DNA from: Leptospira inadai serovar Lyme str. 10
Lineage (GTDB): Bacteria; Spirochaetota; Leptospiria; Leptospirales; Leptospiraceae
NCBI RefSeq assembly: GCF_000243675.2
Contig: NZ_AHMM02000015.1
Span: 604,001-668,000 of the forward strand
Direction of reading: 5' to 3'
Length of the DNA: 64,000 nucleotides
Part shown: piece after piece, positions 1 to 8,947 of the stretch
Layout: every line of letters begins with the position of its first letter
Position numbering within the stretch: position 1 is the first letter of the stretch
Position numbers and translations under genes: made by a program
The notes under the pieces: model-generated
The model's database searches: none
Told to the model about the DNA's origin: nothing
The model's input: the letters and a program-made list of their open reading frames with translations, nothing else

Positions 1-43
1 CCGGTCCAAGGAAAAAATAAAAAGGCAATCGGGAGAAATTTTT

Positions 44-877
44 TCAACGTGAAATTCCCCCAAGAGTATCCCGATCGACATACAGTGAATCAATTTGAGG
101 AAAGGAATCGTAATACGCTCGAATAAAATATAATCCGTAAGGTGGAAGAGTAATTCCGGCTATCGTTCGATCTTTTGAGGATAGGATTTCCAATATATTC
201 GTCTCTTTGCGCTTTCCTGTCGCGATCTCTAATAACGTGCCCGTTAGAATACGGATCATATTATGGAGAAAGCCATTTGCCTTAATCCGGAAGCGATACA
301 ATCCCGGTTCCTCTGGGCTCTCTTTTAAACTCGTATCATAAATGACCCGAATCGTAGTCTTTCGGTTCCTCATGGAAGTGGCCTTGGCCAGACTACGGAA
401 ATCATGCTCGCCTTTTAATAGTTCCAGTTCTTGCCGTAACCGGGAAACGTCAATCCGATGTTGGTACCAAAACACTCGGTTTTTCCAAATAGGTCGGGGA
501 ATTTTAGAGTTTAAAAGCAGGTATTCGTATTCTCTAGCCGTACAGGAAAATTGGGAATTGAAGTTTTCCGGAACTGGACTGATTCCTAGGAGGGACAGAC
601 CTGGGTCGGTGAGTGCATTCAGTCCGAGTAGGAAGCGAGATAATTCTCGGATCTTGGATTTCGTTTTGAAATTTACGATCATTCCCCGGGCATGAACCCC
701 GGTGTCAGTCCGCCCCGCTCCGTAGATGCGCGTGGGTTTCCCTAAAAGAATCGCTAGAGCTTTCTCTATTTCGTTCTGAATCGTAGGTGTTTGCCTTTGA
801 GTTTGGTAACCGTAAAAGCATCCACCGTCGTATTCTAGAAGGAGAGCGTAATTGCCGGGCTCGTCCATTTCATTCAT
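44..877 (-). CDS. truA: tRNA pseudouridine synthase A
   Basis: TruA converts uridines 38-40 in the tRNA anticodon arm to pseudouridine. The 277-residue product has the usual family length. It carries the catalytic motif GRTDTGVHARG near residue 55, whose second Asp is the nucleophile, and an N-terminal LLEYDGGCFYGYQ strand typical of TruA. A second ATG three codons downstream (868) is an equally possible start, and neither has a clear Shine-Dalgarno sequence. The gene ends 43 bp from the window edge and lies 45 bp downstream of the DUF2225 gene on the same strand, so the two may be cotranscribed. Confidence 0.95.
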   Translation of the reverse strand: MNEMDEPGNYALLLEYDGGCFYGYQTQRQTPTIQNEIEKALAILLGKPTRIYGAGRTDTGVHARGMIVNFKTKSKIRELSRFLLGLNALTDPGLSLLGISPVPENFNSQFSCTAREYEYLLLNSKIPRPIWKNRVFWYQHRIDVSRLRQELELLKGEHDFRSLAKATSMRNRKTTIRVIYDTSLKESPEEPGLYRFRIKANGFLHNMIRILTGTLLEIATGKRKETNILEILSSKDRTIAGITLPPYGLYFIRAYYDSFPQIDSLYVDRDTLGGISR

Positions 878-922
878 GTTTCGGAAACCGCGGGAGAGTT
901 CGACGGAACGGGAGGGAAAGGG

Positions 923-1804
923 TTATTTCTCTCCTCCCATCTCATCGATGATCTTGTTATACTCATCGTACAATTCTTTTGCCATATCGATGATTACCGA
1001 CGGTTTGGATTTAGAAGCTTTCCCGGAACCGTACAGTCTAGAAAGAGTTCGTTTGGCTCGAACCAGCAGATTCAGTTTGGACTGAGGATCCGAAGCCAAT
1101 TCGTCTTTGAATTTCATCGTAAGGTATGCGGAAAGATAAATGACCCCGTCAAACCCCCAGTTTTTATCCGTATCGGGACCTAACAAATAAGAAGCTGCAT
1201 CTACCGGCTCGGAACCGGATTGCATGATTTCCATCGTTTCCGTATACCAACCGGCGGCTTTCTGGTAGAGGAGGTCCCGAATCCTATCGAATCCGATTTC
1301 GGGAAATTCGGCATGCATGTCGTCGAAGTACCAGGCTCCACGCACCGCGCAGACGGCTTTTTTGGGCGTCGGGGCAACGTTTACTTTTCTGCTTTGATAG
1401 CATTCGATCGCCAATAAGTAGGATGCCGTTCCTAAAACTAGATTTCTGTCCTGGTAAAAATCAAGAGGACCGAAGATTAGTTCGATATTCTTTCTGCGGG
1501 TTTCCGCACTTTCTCTTAGTTTTGTGTTTTCATCAATGTCTAAAGAGGACCAGTCTTTGGGGAATGCGGTGTACAGGCATCTAGGACAAACATTGAGAAC
1601 ATAGTCGTTCGGACTAACCCGGCCGAATTTTTTGTTCTTTTCGTAGAGGCGACGTAATTCCTGGGTAAGTCGACCGGCAATTAGGCGCCCGCCACCTTGA
1701 AACATGCTCTCCCGTTGGTGAACTTCGTTGCATACGGGGCAAACGGTGTCTTCCTTATTGCGGAAGGAGATTTTCTTACCTTGTGCTAGTGCGATTGCTG
1801 TCAT
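923..1804 (-). CDS. DUF2225 family protein with paired CxxC motifs
   Basis: The 293-residue protein has two CPxC pairs near its N-terminus, CPVC (about residue 22) and CPRC (about 73). They are spaced to form one zinc site, as in the DUF2225 family of spirochaetes and Firmicutes, whose function is unknown. There is no signal peptide, and the rest is helical with no recognised catalytic motif. It lies upstream of truA on the same strand. The ATG at 1804 is the first in-frame start. The family assignment comes from the Cys pattern and its surroundings; no function is proposed. Confidence 0.75.
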   Translation of the reverse strand: MTAIALAQGKKISFRNKEDTVCPVCNEVHQRESMFQGGGRLIAGRLTQELRRLYEKNKKFGRVSPNDYVLNVCPRCLYTAFPKDWSSLDIDENTKLRESAETRRKNIELIFGPLDFYQDRNLVLGTASYLLAIECYQSRKVNVAPTPKKAVCAVRGAWYFDDMHAEFPEIGFDRIRDLLYQKAAGWYTETMEIMQSGSEPVDAASYLLGPDTDKNWGFDGVIYLSAYLTMKFKDELASDPQSKLNLLVRAKRTLSRLYGSGKASKSKPSVIIDMAKELYDEYNKIIDEMGGEK

Positions 1805-1941
1805 TAGTTAGAGAATTTCCGGAAAAATCCAGCCGGAAGCGTCAATTCTCACCGTATTCTAACCGATAGACTAAGAAGAAAAGCACGATTTTCGGGTTGA
1901 ACCCGGTCTCTTATGGGAGATAGTAAAGAAAAGGTCCGCCA

Positions 1942-3054
1942 ATGAAGAAACTACTCGTTTTCACGATCGCGATGTTTATCGCGCCCGCAATCCTCCACGG
2001 CGAAGCCGTTTCGATGAAGGCATATAAGAAACGGGTCGAGCTCCTTACCTACTTACGGGAGATAGAGCCGATCGTCCGGAATTATCCGGGCGAGCCAAAA
2101 ACGCCCCAGAACCAGCAAGGTCAGGCTGCGCCGCAATCGGAAGGGGATCGAATCGGGAAATACAAAGAGTTGAAGCGTCTGTACCAAGAGGGATTGCTCT
2201 ACTACTTTGAAGGGAATCACGTAAATTCCTATCGTCGTTTCTTGGAAGCGCAATTGGGAATGGAACTTCTGCTGGAAGAAATTTCCCAAGCATATGTGGA
2301 AAGAACCGAAGAAATATTGAAAACGGCGATTGAACGAAAAAACCAAAACAATCCGCAGGACAAGGCTCTTGTAGATATCGCAGTCGAATACGGACAGGGG
2401 AGTTATATTCGCGCGGATATGAAGGAAAATCGCGAAGCACCTCATTTCCGGAGAATGTACAACCCACGCGAGTATCATTACGTAACCAATAAATACACGA
2501 TTGAAAAGAATATGGAACTAGGTTATCAATTTTTGGGAGAAGCGAAAGAAACCAGAAATAACGCGCTAAAAATCGAGAAGCAATTGGAAAAACACCAAAA
2601 GCTTCAACCTAGCCATCGCAAATATCGGATCGAATATTACTTAGGAGCCATCAATCTCTGCCGGGATGCAAGAGCCAATGCGGTCAATATCTTTAAATTG
2701 AAGTATCCGTATGATAATTACTTTATTCAAAGATCCGATGCTAAGACGGAAGAGCTGAAAAACGAATACGGGGAAATCACTCCCGCGGAAGTCGTTTCAA
2801 TCGAAGGAATTACCTACGATTTCACGCAGAATCCTCTAGTCCGTATGGATGCAAAAATGAGCCCCGTATTTGATAAACGAATTCCGGATGAATACCGCAG
2901 GGATGCGGTGGATATTCTTGGCAGGGTGTATGACGACGAGATCAGTAGTCGTTTGTATCTGAGATGGGATGCCGAAAAGAGAAAAGCTCTCGTTGGAGAT
3001 AAACTTCCTCCGGGGAAAACGAAAGCAACCCAACCCGCGAACCCGAATAAGTAA
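1942..3054 (+). CDS. secreted helical protein of unknown function
   Basis: The 370-residue product begins with a clear signal peptide (MKKLLVFTIAMFIAPAILHG, cleavage near residue 21). The mature chain is highly charged and alpha-helical, with Glu/Lys-rich stretches suggesting tandem helical hairpins of TPR type. No catalytic motif is visible. An AAAGG Shine-Dalgarno-like sequence precedes the ATG. It stands alone, divergent from the DUF2225 gene, and is followed by a terminator-like hairpin. It is probably periplasmic. Function not recognised. Confidence 0.75.
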   Translation: MKKLLVFTIAMFIAPAILHGEAVSMKAYKKRVELLTYLREIEPIVRNYPGEPKTPQNQQGQAAPQSEGDRIGKYKELKRLYQEGLLYYFEGNHVNSYRRFLEAQLGMELLLEEISQAYVERTEEILKTAIERKNQNNPQDKALVDIAVEYGQGSYIRADMKENREAPHFRRMYNPREYHYVTNKYTIEKNMELGYQFLGEAKETRNNALKIEKQLEKHQKLQPSHRKYRIEYYLGAINLCRDARANAVNIFKLKYPYDNYFIQRSDAKTEELKNEYGEITPAEVVSIEGITYDFTQNPLVRMDAKMSPVFDKRIPDEYRRDAVDILGRVYDDEISSRLYLRWDAEKRKALVGDKLPPGKTKATQPANPNK

Positions 3055-3112
3055 GCGTCTTGGTCTAAGGAACTTCTCGAGTAGTTCTTTTCCAAATTTC
3101 GAAGTTCGTTCT

Positions 3113-3150
3113 GAATGCCGTTCGTTAAAGGAACGGCATTCCTATTTATT
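3113..3150 (+). terminator. hairpin terminator after the 1942-3054 gene
   Basis: A perfect 11-bp stem (GAATGCCGTTC at 3113-3123, GAACGGCATTC at 3131-3141) encloses a 7-nt loop. It is followed by the moderately T-rich CTATTTATT. It lies about 60 bp after the stop codon. The T-run is weak, so its termination efficiency is uncertain. Confidence 0.6.
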
Positions 3151-3241
3151 ACCGTTTCATTCGTTTCGTAATAAAAGAGAGTCGGTTACGCTTACAGAAA
3201 GTACTTTCCAGACGGCGTCCTCTCCGAGAGCATAGCCATGC

Positions 3242-4039
3242 ATGAGTCCATTCAAGTTTTTGGAAAGTCGACTGGGTAGATTCTCGAAGGAATACCAGAA
3301 ACTCGTTTTACGAACCTATCTGATTACGGTCCGATTGGTATTAACCACCGCTTTACCTTCCATGATTAAAGGAATTTATTATTCTCTGATCGGGAATCGT
3401 TCCAAGCAATATATTTCTTTTTTGAAAGGTTCGGCTCTGTGGGGTGAGTCCGTCCGTAAGATGACGAAAACGAAACTGATTCTTACGAACGAGATTGCGA
3501 TTCCGCAAACCGGACATATGATTTTTTTAAATCATGTGAATGAGATCGATTTCCCGTACGATTGCCTGGTGGTGAATAAACCTTATCTTGCGAATCAGGT
3601 GATTAAGAAAACTCTAGTAGCGTATTGGTGGATGAAGGCCATGGGTTCTCAGGTATTCGAGACGTCCAAGGCGACTACGATTGCAGTCTCCGTTCGAAAA
3701 CTACTGAAAGGTTTAGATACGACTTCGTACATCGTGTATCCGGAAGGCCATAATACGTATTCGGAGACGATCCAACCGTTAGTGAAGGGAATGGTCAAGA
3801 TCGCTTTCGAAAATCGAATTCCGGTCGTTTTGGTTCTCAAATCCGGGATCGCCCGGTATCAAACGGATCCGATGAACGTAACGGTGGGTTATAAGTATGT
3901 CGGGAGATTCGAGCCGAACGGTTTTGCAACCTGGGAAGCGTTTAGAGAATCCTTGCAAGAAGTTATGATTCAGGAGAAGGCCCTTCTGGATCAACAGATC
4001 GGAACACAAAGAGAGCCCGAACCGGTAAAGCCAAAGTGA
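3242..4039 (+). CDS. PlsC-like lysophospholipid acyltransferase
   Basis: The 265-residue protein carries the acyltransferase signature: an NHVNEID block (the HX4D catalytic motif) near residue 98 and a YPEGHNTYS block (the EGT-type substrate-binding motif) near residue 165. Members transfer an acyl chain to lysophosphatidic acid or another lysolipid at the inner membrane. It overlaps the start of the biotin carboxylase gene by 4 bp (GTGA), so it is probably translated together with the carboxylase genes and links lipid acylation to acyl-CoA carboxylation. The exact substrate is not determinable. A second, more typical PlsC homologue lies at 40900-41727. Confidence 0.8.
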   Translation: MSPFKFLESRLGRFSKEYQKLVLRTYLITVRLVLTTALPSMIKGIYYSLIGNRSKQYISFLKGSALWGESVRKMTKTKLILTNEIAIPQTGHMIFLNHVNEIDFPYDCLVVNKPYLANQVIKKTLVAYWWMKAMGSQVFETSKATTIAVSVRKLLKGLDTTSYIVYPEGHNTYSETIQPLVKGMVKIAFENRIPVVLVLKSGIARYQTDPMNVTVGYKYVGRFEPNGFATWEAFRESLQEVMIQEKALLDQQIGTQREPEPVKPK

Positions 4040-5511
4040 TCCACACATTGCTCATTGCGAACCGGGGTGAGATTTCTCTTCGGATCCAAAGGACCTGCAA
4101 ACGACTCGGAATTAAAACCGTCGCAGTTTTTTCGGATGCGGATGAAAATTCTCCCTTCGTTCGACAAGCCGATCTTGCCTATCATCTAGGCGCTTCCGAG
4201 CCCTCTAAATCGTACCTCTCAATCCCATCGGTCTTAAAGGCGGTCAAGGAAACCGGCGCAAATGCCGTGCATCCGGGTTACGGATTTCTTTCGGAACGAA
4301 CCGAATTTGCTCTCGCACTCGCTAAGGAAGGAATCTTATTTTTAGGTCCTCGTCCCGAGAGCGTGGATTTGATGGGAGATAAGATTCGTTCCAGGGAAGC
4401 GATGGTGCTCGCCGGAATTCCGGTTGTTCCGGGATATAATGGGAATTCGCAGGATCCAAAATTATTAATAAGCGAAGCCAAAAAAATTGGGTTTCCGGTG
4501 ATGATTAAGGCGAGCGCCGGCGGCGGCGGAAAAGGAATGAAGAGAGTGTATTCCGAATCGGAATTTTACCATTCTCTTGAATCCGCTCAGAGAGAAGCGA
4601 AGAACGCATTCGGGGATGCCCGAGTATTTTTGGAAAAATACATTACCAATCCGCGTCATATAGAAGTGCAGGTTTTCGGGGATTCCAAAGGCAACGTTCT
4701 CCATCTGTTCGAAAGGGAATGTTCCATCCAACGTAGACACCAGAAAGTCATTGAGGAATCACCTGCTCCGAATTTGGATCGGAATTTGCGGGACAAGATC
4801 TGCGAGGTCGCCGTTAAGGCGGCGGAGTCCATCGGTTATCTCGGCGCAGGCACGGTGGAGTTCATCCTCGGCGAGGACGGAAATTTTTATTTTCTGGAAA
4901 TGAACACAAGACTTCAGGTGGAACACCCGATTACCGAGATCGTAACCGGATACGATCTAGTCGAGTGGCAGATACGCATCGCCGAAGGAAAAACCTTACC
5001 CGAACTCTTAAAGGGCTCCAAACCGAATCAGACAGGGCATGCCATCGAAGCTAGGGTCTATGCGGAAGATCCGGAGAATGAATTTCTTCCCTCGATTGGA
5101 AAGATCGAATTTGCTTCCTTTCCGGAAGGACAAAATATTCGCGTGGATAGCGGGGTCGTTACCGGTTCGGAAGTATCCTTATATTATGATCCTATGTTGG
5201 CGAAAGTAATCGGATCGGGCAAGAGTAGGGAAGATGCCCGAAAAAATCTGATCAGTGCGCTGGAAAATACGGTAGTGTTCGGGCCTATTACGAATGTTCC
5301 GTATCTGAAAGGGATTTTGGTTCATCCTGAATTCGCAAATGGACATACCCATACTCATTTTCTGGAACAATACTCGATATCCGTCGGCGAGAACGGGGAA
5401 GAGAAGGATGCTTTAGAAAAAGTCGCCTCCCTACTTGCCGCTCGGAGAAAAAAAGCGCCGTCTATCTGGGAGGCATTGGGCTCGAGGGATTTATGGGAAG
5501 TGAATTCGTGA
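4036..5511 (+). CDS. accC: biotin carboxylase subunit of an acyl-CoA carboxylase
   Basis: The 491-residue protein is a biotin carboxylase, using ATP and bicarbonate to carboxylate biotin. It shows the N-terminal LIANRGEISLRI strand, the glycine-rich ATP loop KASAGGGGKGM near residue 158, ERECSIQRRHQK, and the catalytic stretch EMNTRLQVEHPITE. At 491 residues it is longer than a stand-alone AccC (about 450), and its C-terminal tail resembles the alpha subunits of propionyl- or methylcrotonyl-CoA carboxylase. The start is GTG at 4036, overlapping the upstream acyltransferase stop. The symbol is used in the broad sense; the substrate of the holoenzyme is unknown. Confidence 0.88.
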   Translation: MIHTLLIANRGEISLRIQRTCKRLGIKTVAVFSDADENSPFVRQADLAYHLGASEPSKSYLSIPSVLKAVKETGANAVHPGYGFLSERTEFALALAKEGILFLGPRPESVDLMGDKIRSREAMVLAGIPVVPGYNGNSQDPKLLISEAKKIGFPVMIKASAGGGGKGMKRVYSESEFYHSLESAQREAKNAFGDARVFLEKYITNPRHIEVQVFGDSKGNVLHLFERECSIQRRHQKVIEESPAPNLDRNLRDKICEVAVKAAESIGYLGAGTVEFILGEDGNFYFLEMNTRLQVEHPITEIVTGYDLVEWQIRIAEGKTLPELLKGSKPNQTGHAIEARVYAEDPENEFLPSIGKIEFASFPEGQNIRVDSGVVTGSEVSLYYDPMLAKVIGSGKSREDARKNLISALENTVVFGPITNVPYLKGILVHPEFANGHTHTHFLEQYSISVGENGEEKDALEKVASLLAARRKKAPSIWEALGSRDLWEVNS

Positions 5512-5993
5512 GTAACTTATACAGAATTCGCTGGAAGGAAACGGAGTACCTTCTCGATTTGGGAGAGTCTTCGTCTTCCGCAAGAGTCTTTGATCCTCGA
5601 TCCGGCTGGGAAACCCTGCTTTCCCATTATTCTTGGACAAGAGAGACGGAAGGGACTTTTTCGCTTCCCGACGGCTCTATCGCGTTGGTTTCCGGCGCGA
5701 AAATTTTCATCCATACTAGAGGACGCAGTTTTCAGTTTTTCTTGAAGGGGAAAGAAACTAGCGGAGTCGATGCTGCGCAAAACGAAATTAAAAGCCCGAT
5801 GCCTGGAAAGCTAATTAAAGTCGAAGTAAAACCTGGCGATTCCGTAAAGAAGGGGCAGGTACTTGCCGTCGTCGAGGCAATGAAAATGGAGCACGCTTTA
5901 AAGGCGGGCGCAGACGCCGAGGTCCAGGAATTGAAAGCATCTCCAGGCGAACTAGTAGCCCAGGATCAGATAATTTTAATACTGAATTCGTAA
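5508..5993 (+). CDS. biotin carboxyl carrier subunit
   Basis: The C-terminal 70 residues form a biotinyl domain with the AMKMEH motif, whose Lys is biotinylated, preceded by KSPMPGKLIKV. The N-terminal half resembles the linker (BT-like) region found in acyl-CoA carboxylase alpha subunits. I chose the GTG at 5508 (161 residues) because it forms a 4-bp GTGA overlap with the biotin carboxylase stop, copying the junction upstream. An ATG at 5493 would add five residues. No carboxyltransferase subunit lies in this window, so the partner must be encoded elsewhere. Confidence 0.85.
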   Translation: MSNLYRIRWKETEYLLDLGESSSSARVFDPRSGWETLLSHYSWTRETEGTFSLPDGSIALVSGAKIFIHTRGRSFQFFLKGKETSGVDAAQNEIKSPMPGKLIKVEVKPGDSVKKGQVLAVVEAMKMEHALKAGADAEVQELKASPGELVAQDQIILILNS

Positions 5994-6431
5994 TCCTTTT
6001 TCCAATTTTCGGAATCGCCATTCAGATTGCCTTCCATAGCAGGTGCCGCTCGGAACGTTAGTCGCTCCAACGGGAAGTATTTCCGCCGAATCAATTTCGA
6101 AGCGAAAAAGAAACCCAAGTATTGTTCTCGAACGCTTCTATCCTTTCGCAAGCATTCATTGCTCTTATTACGGTGCGAATTTTTTTAGGAATGCGTTTAA
6201 ACATTCGTTCATTTCTTACATCGTCTCGGACTCTTAGTATCGAAAGAGAAGAAGGACGTTTATTTCGATCTCGAATTATGAGATATAAAACATGTTTTTG
6301 GTGCAGAGCTTAAACTTTCTTCTTGTTCAAGATTACAATTCTATTTCGAACGATTGTACGGACTCGAATCTAGAAAATTTGTGAAAGACCCACTTAAACC
6401 AGCAACGGTTCCCCGTTTTCCAGGAATAAAT
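5994..6431. other. intergenic region without a recognised gene
   Basis: The gap between the biotin carrier gene and the first barrel gene is about 500 bp. Short open frames exist on both strands (for example minus 5966-6151), but none has a start context, a motif or an operon position that supports it. I see no hairpin with a T-run and no riboswitch core here. Its 3' end holds the promoter at 6432-6459. Confidence 0.5.
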
Positions 6432-6459
6432 TTGACATGGCTTCTTACCCAACTATAAC
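6432..6459 (+). promoter_or_regulatory. sigma-70-type promoter for the first Omp85-like gene
   Basis: A perfect -35 hexamer TTGACA (6432-6437) is separated by 16 bp from TATAAC (6454-6459), a one-mismatch -10. The ATG of the barrel gene lies 34 bp downstream of the -10, which would give a leader of roughly 25-30 nt. The same TTGACA recurs upstream of the paralogue at 8892. Confidence 0.65.
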
Positions 6460-6492
6460 TTGCGAAATCGTATTTTATTACCTGGGCTCTGA

Positions 6493-8013
6493 ATGAAGAA
6501 TTTTCTTGTTTGTCTTGCTTTAATCGGACTGATCACCTTTGGATTCGCTGAACCGATATCCGCGCAGAATATCATCGGCGGATGCGAAAAGCCCGAGGCC
6601 CGTAAGGATCTCCCGTTTCCAATTAGCCAACAGAGGCAACTCTGTAAGAAGGATTTAATAAAAAAGAAGGAGGGTTGGTTTCCGACCGGGCTCCCGCTTC
6701 TAAATTCGGATCCGAATAGCGGCGTGGGATACGGTGTACGTATCTTCGCTTATAATAATGGAAAGAGAGAAGATCCGTTTTTCGAATACACGCCGTATAA
6801 ATTTCGTATCTATGCTCAGTACTTTAACACGACCAAGAATCGACAATACCAAGACGTCGCATTCGACGCGCCGTACGTTTTTGGAACTCAGTGGAGGTTA
6901 AGAGGCGAGGGCGTATACGATGCAAACCCGAATACTTTATTCTTCGGCGTCGGGGAATCCTCGCTTCAAAATTTAAGTTCTCACGATCGTAACCAACCGG
7001 GTTCGCAATTGGATACGAACCAAACGTTCACGCAGCAGCAACAAAATCTCGCTTATACTAGACCGGGAGGTCCCGGTGATCCAGTCGCCTTAGGTGGAGG
7101 AACGTATAGCGGTTTTCCCGCGCAGAACGGATTTAGGGTTTCCGACGGGCAGTACAATCGATACAATATCATTTCTCCGACGGCGAACTTAAGCGCGGAG
7201 CATTCTTACTTAGGCGGAACGGTTAGGCTTGTTACGGGAGCTAGGTTTTCGCAGAACATCGTTCGTACGTTTGACGGGACGCAAGTAAAGGGGAACGACC
7301 CGATTTTGGACGGATGGCCTATCAATTCGGGTGGGTTGGTCTATAACGGTGTGACAAAGTTGACGCAAGATCAGCAAGCAGGTAAGATTTTAGGGTACCA
7401 CGGCGGAAATGTGAATTCTATTCGTTTGGGTTTAGTGTATGATACTCGCGATTTGGAACCTGATCCCAACCAGGGTGTTTTCATGGAGGCGACCTATGAA
7501 AGAGCGACCAAAACGATGGGATCCGATTACAATTATTCGAAATATTTCGCTCAGGCTAAATTCTTCTATAGCCCGTTCCCGAAAGTTTTTGATAAACTCG
7601 TATTGGCGGGCCGGGGAGGTTTCTCGCTTACCGAAGGCGACGTTCCCTTTTTCGAGTATAGAAATATGTGGGGAACGGAAGGTGTGATTTCCGGTCTTGG
7701 GGGCCGCACGACTCTTCGCGGTTATAAACAAGATCGATTTGTGGGTCGTACGATGGGTTGGGGAAACTTGGAGATTCGATATAAATTCGCGGAATTTTCG
7801 ATATGGGGGCAGCACTTCGCCTTCAATATCGTTCCCTTCTTCGACTTCGGCCGCATTTGGGACGACGAACATAAGATCGGCACCCAGGGATATAAATATT
7901 CCAGGGGAACGGGACTCCGGATTGCCTGGAACCAAACTACGATTATCATGATCGATTACGCTGTTTCTCGAGAAGATAAACAACTTTTTATAAACTTTAA
8001 TCATGCATTTTAA
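6493..8013 (+). CDS. POTRA-less Omp85-superfamily outer-membrane barrel, copy 1
   Basis: The 506-residue protein has a signal peptide ending near residue 25 and a short Cys-containing lead-in (GGCEKP, then QLCKKD). The conserved [12 protein letters not shown] block opens the barrel. The C-terminal half carries [14 protein letters not shown], matching the loop-6 RGF/Y motif of the BamA/TamA superfamily. The chain ends in NFNHAF, a terminal Phe expected of a beta-signal. At this length there is no room for POTRA repeats, so a BamA role is unlikely. It is closely similar over its whole length to the gene at 8948, indicating tandem duplication. Its substrate or function is unknown. Confidence 0.8.
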   Translation: MKNFLVCLALIGLITFGFAEPISAQNIIGGCEKPEARKDLPFPISQQRQLCKKDLIKKKEGWFPTGLPLLNSDPNSGVGYGVRIFAYNNGKREDPFFEYTPYKFRIYAQYFNTTKNRQYQDVAFDAPYVFGTQWRLRGEGVYDANPNTLFFGVGESSLQNLSSHDRNQPGSQLDTNQTFTQQQQNLAYTRPGGPGDPVALGGGTYSGFPAQNGFRVSDGQYNRYNIISPTANLSAEHSYLGGTVRLVTGARFSQNIVRTFDGTQVKGNDPILDGWPINSGGLVYNGVTKLTQDQQAGKILGYHGGNVNSIRLGLVYDTRDLEPDPNQGVFMEATYERATKTMGSDYNYSKYFAQAKFFYSPFPKVFDKLVLAGRGGFSLTEGDVPFFEYRNMWGTEGVISGLGGRTTLRGYKQDRFVGRTMGWGNLEIRYKFAEFSIWGQHFAFNIVPFFDFGRIWDDEHKIGTQGYKYSRGTGLRIAWNQTTIIMIDYAVSREDKQLFINFNHAF

Positions 8014-8026
8014 TAGAGTATTATTT

Positions 8027-8722
8027 ATGAAGAACCAGTTAACCATTTTCTTTTCATCGATCCTTCAATGTACCCTCGTTCTTTCGATTTCGTTTTTTGC
8101 AATCGCAAACTGCGAACAAAAAAAGGATAAGGAGACTCAAGGTTTCTTGAATGAGGACGCAAGCGTATTGTTGGCCGGTGCGTTATTCTTCAGCACGTAT
8201 CGATCTAACGGGGACGGAACGATCACGGATTCTTCCATCGGGTTGACTTGGAAAATTTGTTCCCAGGGACAGACCTATGTTGCCACGTCGGGGGGTTATA
8301 GCTGCGAAGGAGGCGGTCTTATAAACAACGGATGGGGCGCCGTTCAATTGCAGTACTGTAATCTAAACAACGATGCCTGTAACGCGGTAAGTTTACCCAA
8401 AGCGTTAGTTCCGGTTTCCCAGATCGGGGTGGCCGGTAGTTCGGAGGCTTATACTAGTTGTTCGGGAGATAGGACAGGGGGATATTCGAACTGGCGAGTG
8501 GCGAGTTATACGGAGCTAAAATTGCTAAGTTCCTCGAGTCGCGCCGAGATGCTGTTGAAGTTTCCCGACACGATAGAAGATCTGTATTGGAGTTCCTGGG
8601 CCAACGAACAGGACCCTTCCAATCAAACTGCTCGAGCCGTTTCATTTGCGAGAGATAAATTCGGAACGGACAATGCATCCAACAAAACTAATCGTTATTA
8701 TATCCGCTGTGTTCGCCCCTGA
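8027..8722 (+). CDS. DUF1566 (Lcl-type) lipoprotein
   Basis: The ATG at 8027 gives a 231-residue precursor with a hydrophobic signal segment ending in AIANC, a plausible spirochaete lipobox. The mature chain has SNGDGTITDSSIGLTWKIC, then GGYSNWRVASYTELKLL, then WSSWAN and a terminal YYIRCVR. This is the usual order of blocks in the DUF1566 fold, which resembles formylglycine-generating-enzyme and C-type-lectin-like domains. An earlier in-frame ATG at 8003 lies inside the upstream gene. The gene sits 13 bp after copy 1 of the barrel, so it is probably cotranscribed and may be its surface partner. Function unknown. Confidence 0.75.
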   Translation: MKNQLTIFFSSILQCTLVLSISFFAIANCEQKKDKETQGFLNEDASVLLAGALFFSTYRSNGDGTITDSSIGLTWKICSQGQTYVATSGGYSCEGGGLINNGWGAVQLQYCNLNNDACNAVSLPKALVPVSQIGVAGSSEAYTSCSGDRTGGYSNWRVASYTELKLLSSSSRAEMLLKFPDTIEDLYWSSWANEQDPSNQTARAVSFARDKFGTDNASNKTNRYYIRCVRP

Positions 8723-8891
8723 CCGCTATTCGTTTAATAACGAAGGATGGATCGAGTTATTTATATTTTTATAAAATTCTAAAATGCTTGCTGATTCGAT
8801 TCGTTCTTTGCGAGGCTTATCTCCGTTCGCGTCGCTCTCCGAGTTAGTCGGTCTTGTTATGAGAATGCGAGTATTTGGTCACGATTTATAT

Positions 8892-8919
8892 TTGACAATT
8901 TTAAAAAATTGCGTATCTA
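8892..8919 (+). promoter_or_regulatory. candidate promoter for the second Omp85-like gene
   Basis: A perfect TTGACA lies at 8892-8897, 16 bp before a poor -10 candidate TATCTA (8914-8919). A transcript from here would begin just before the ATG at 8948 and would exclude the TTG at 8909. The -10 is weak, so this is a tentative call. Confidence 0.4.
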
Positions 8920-8947
8920 TCTTATGAATTTGAAAATGTGGGAATCA

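Noticed and set aside
2045..2478. Long minus-strand frames under the 1942-3054 gene
   Set aside because: They are antisense to a gene with a signal peptide, Shine-Dalgarno-like sequence and terminator. Two overlapping frames of similar length point to codon-bias shadows.
5966..6151. Minus-strand 61-residue frame after the biotin carrier gene
   Set aside because: It begins in a region without a ribosome-binding site, runs into the end of the carrier gene and matches no known family.
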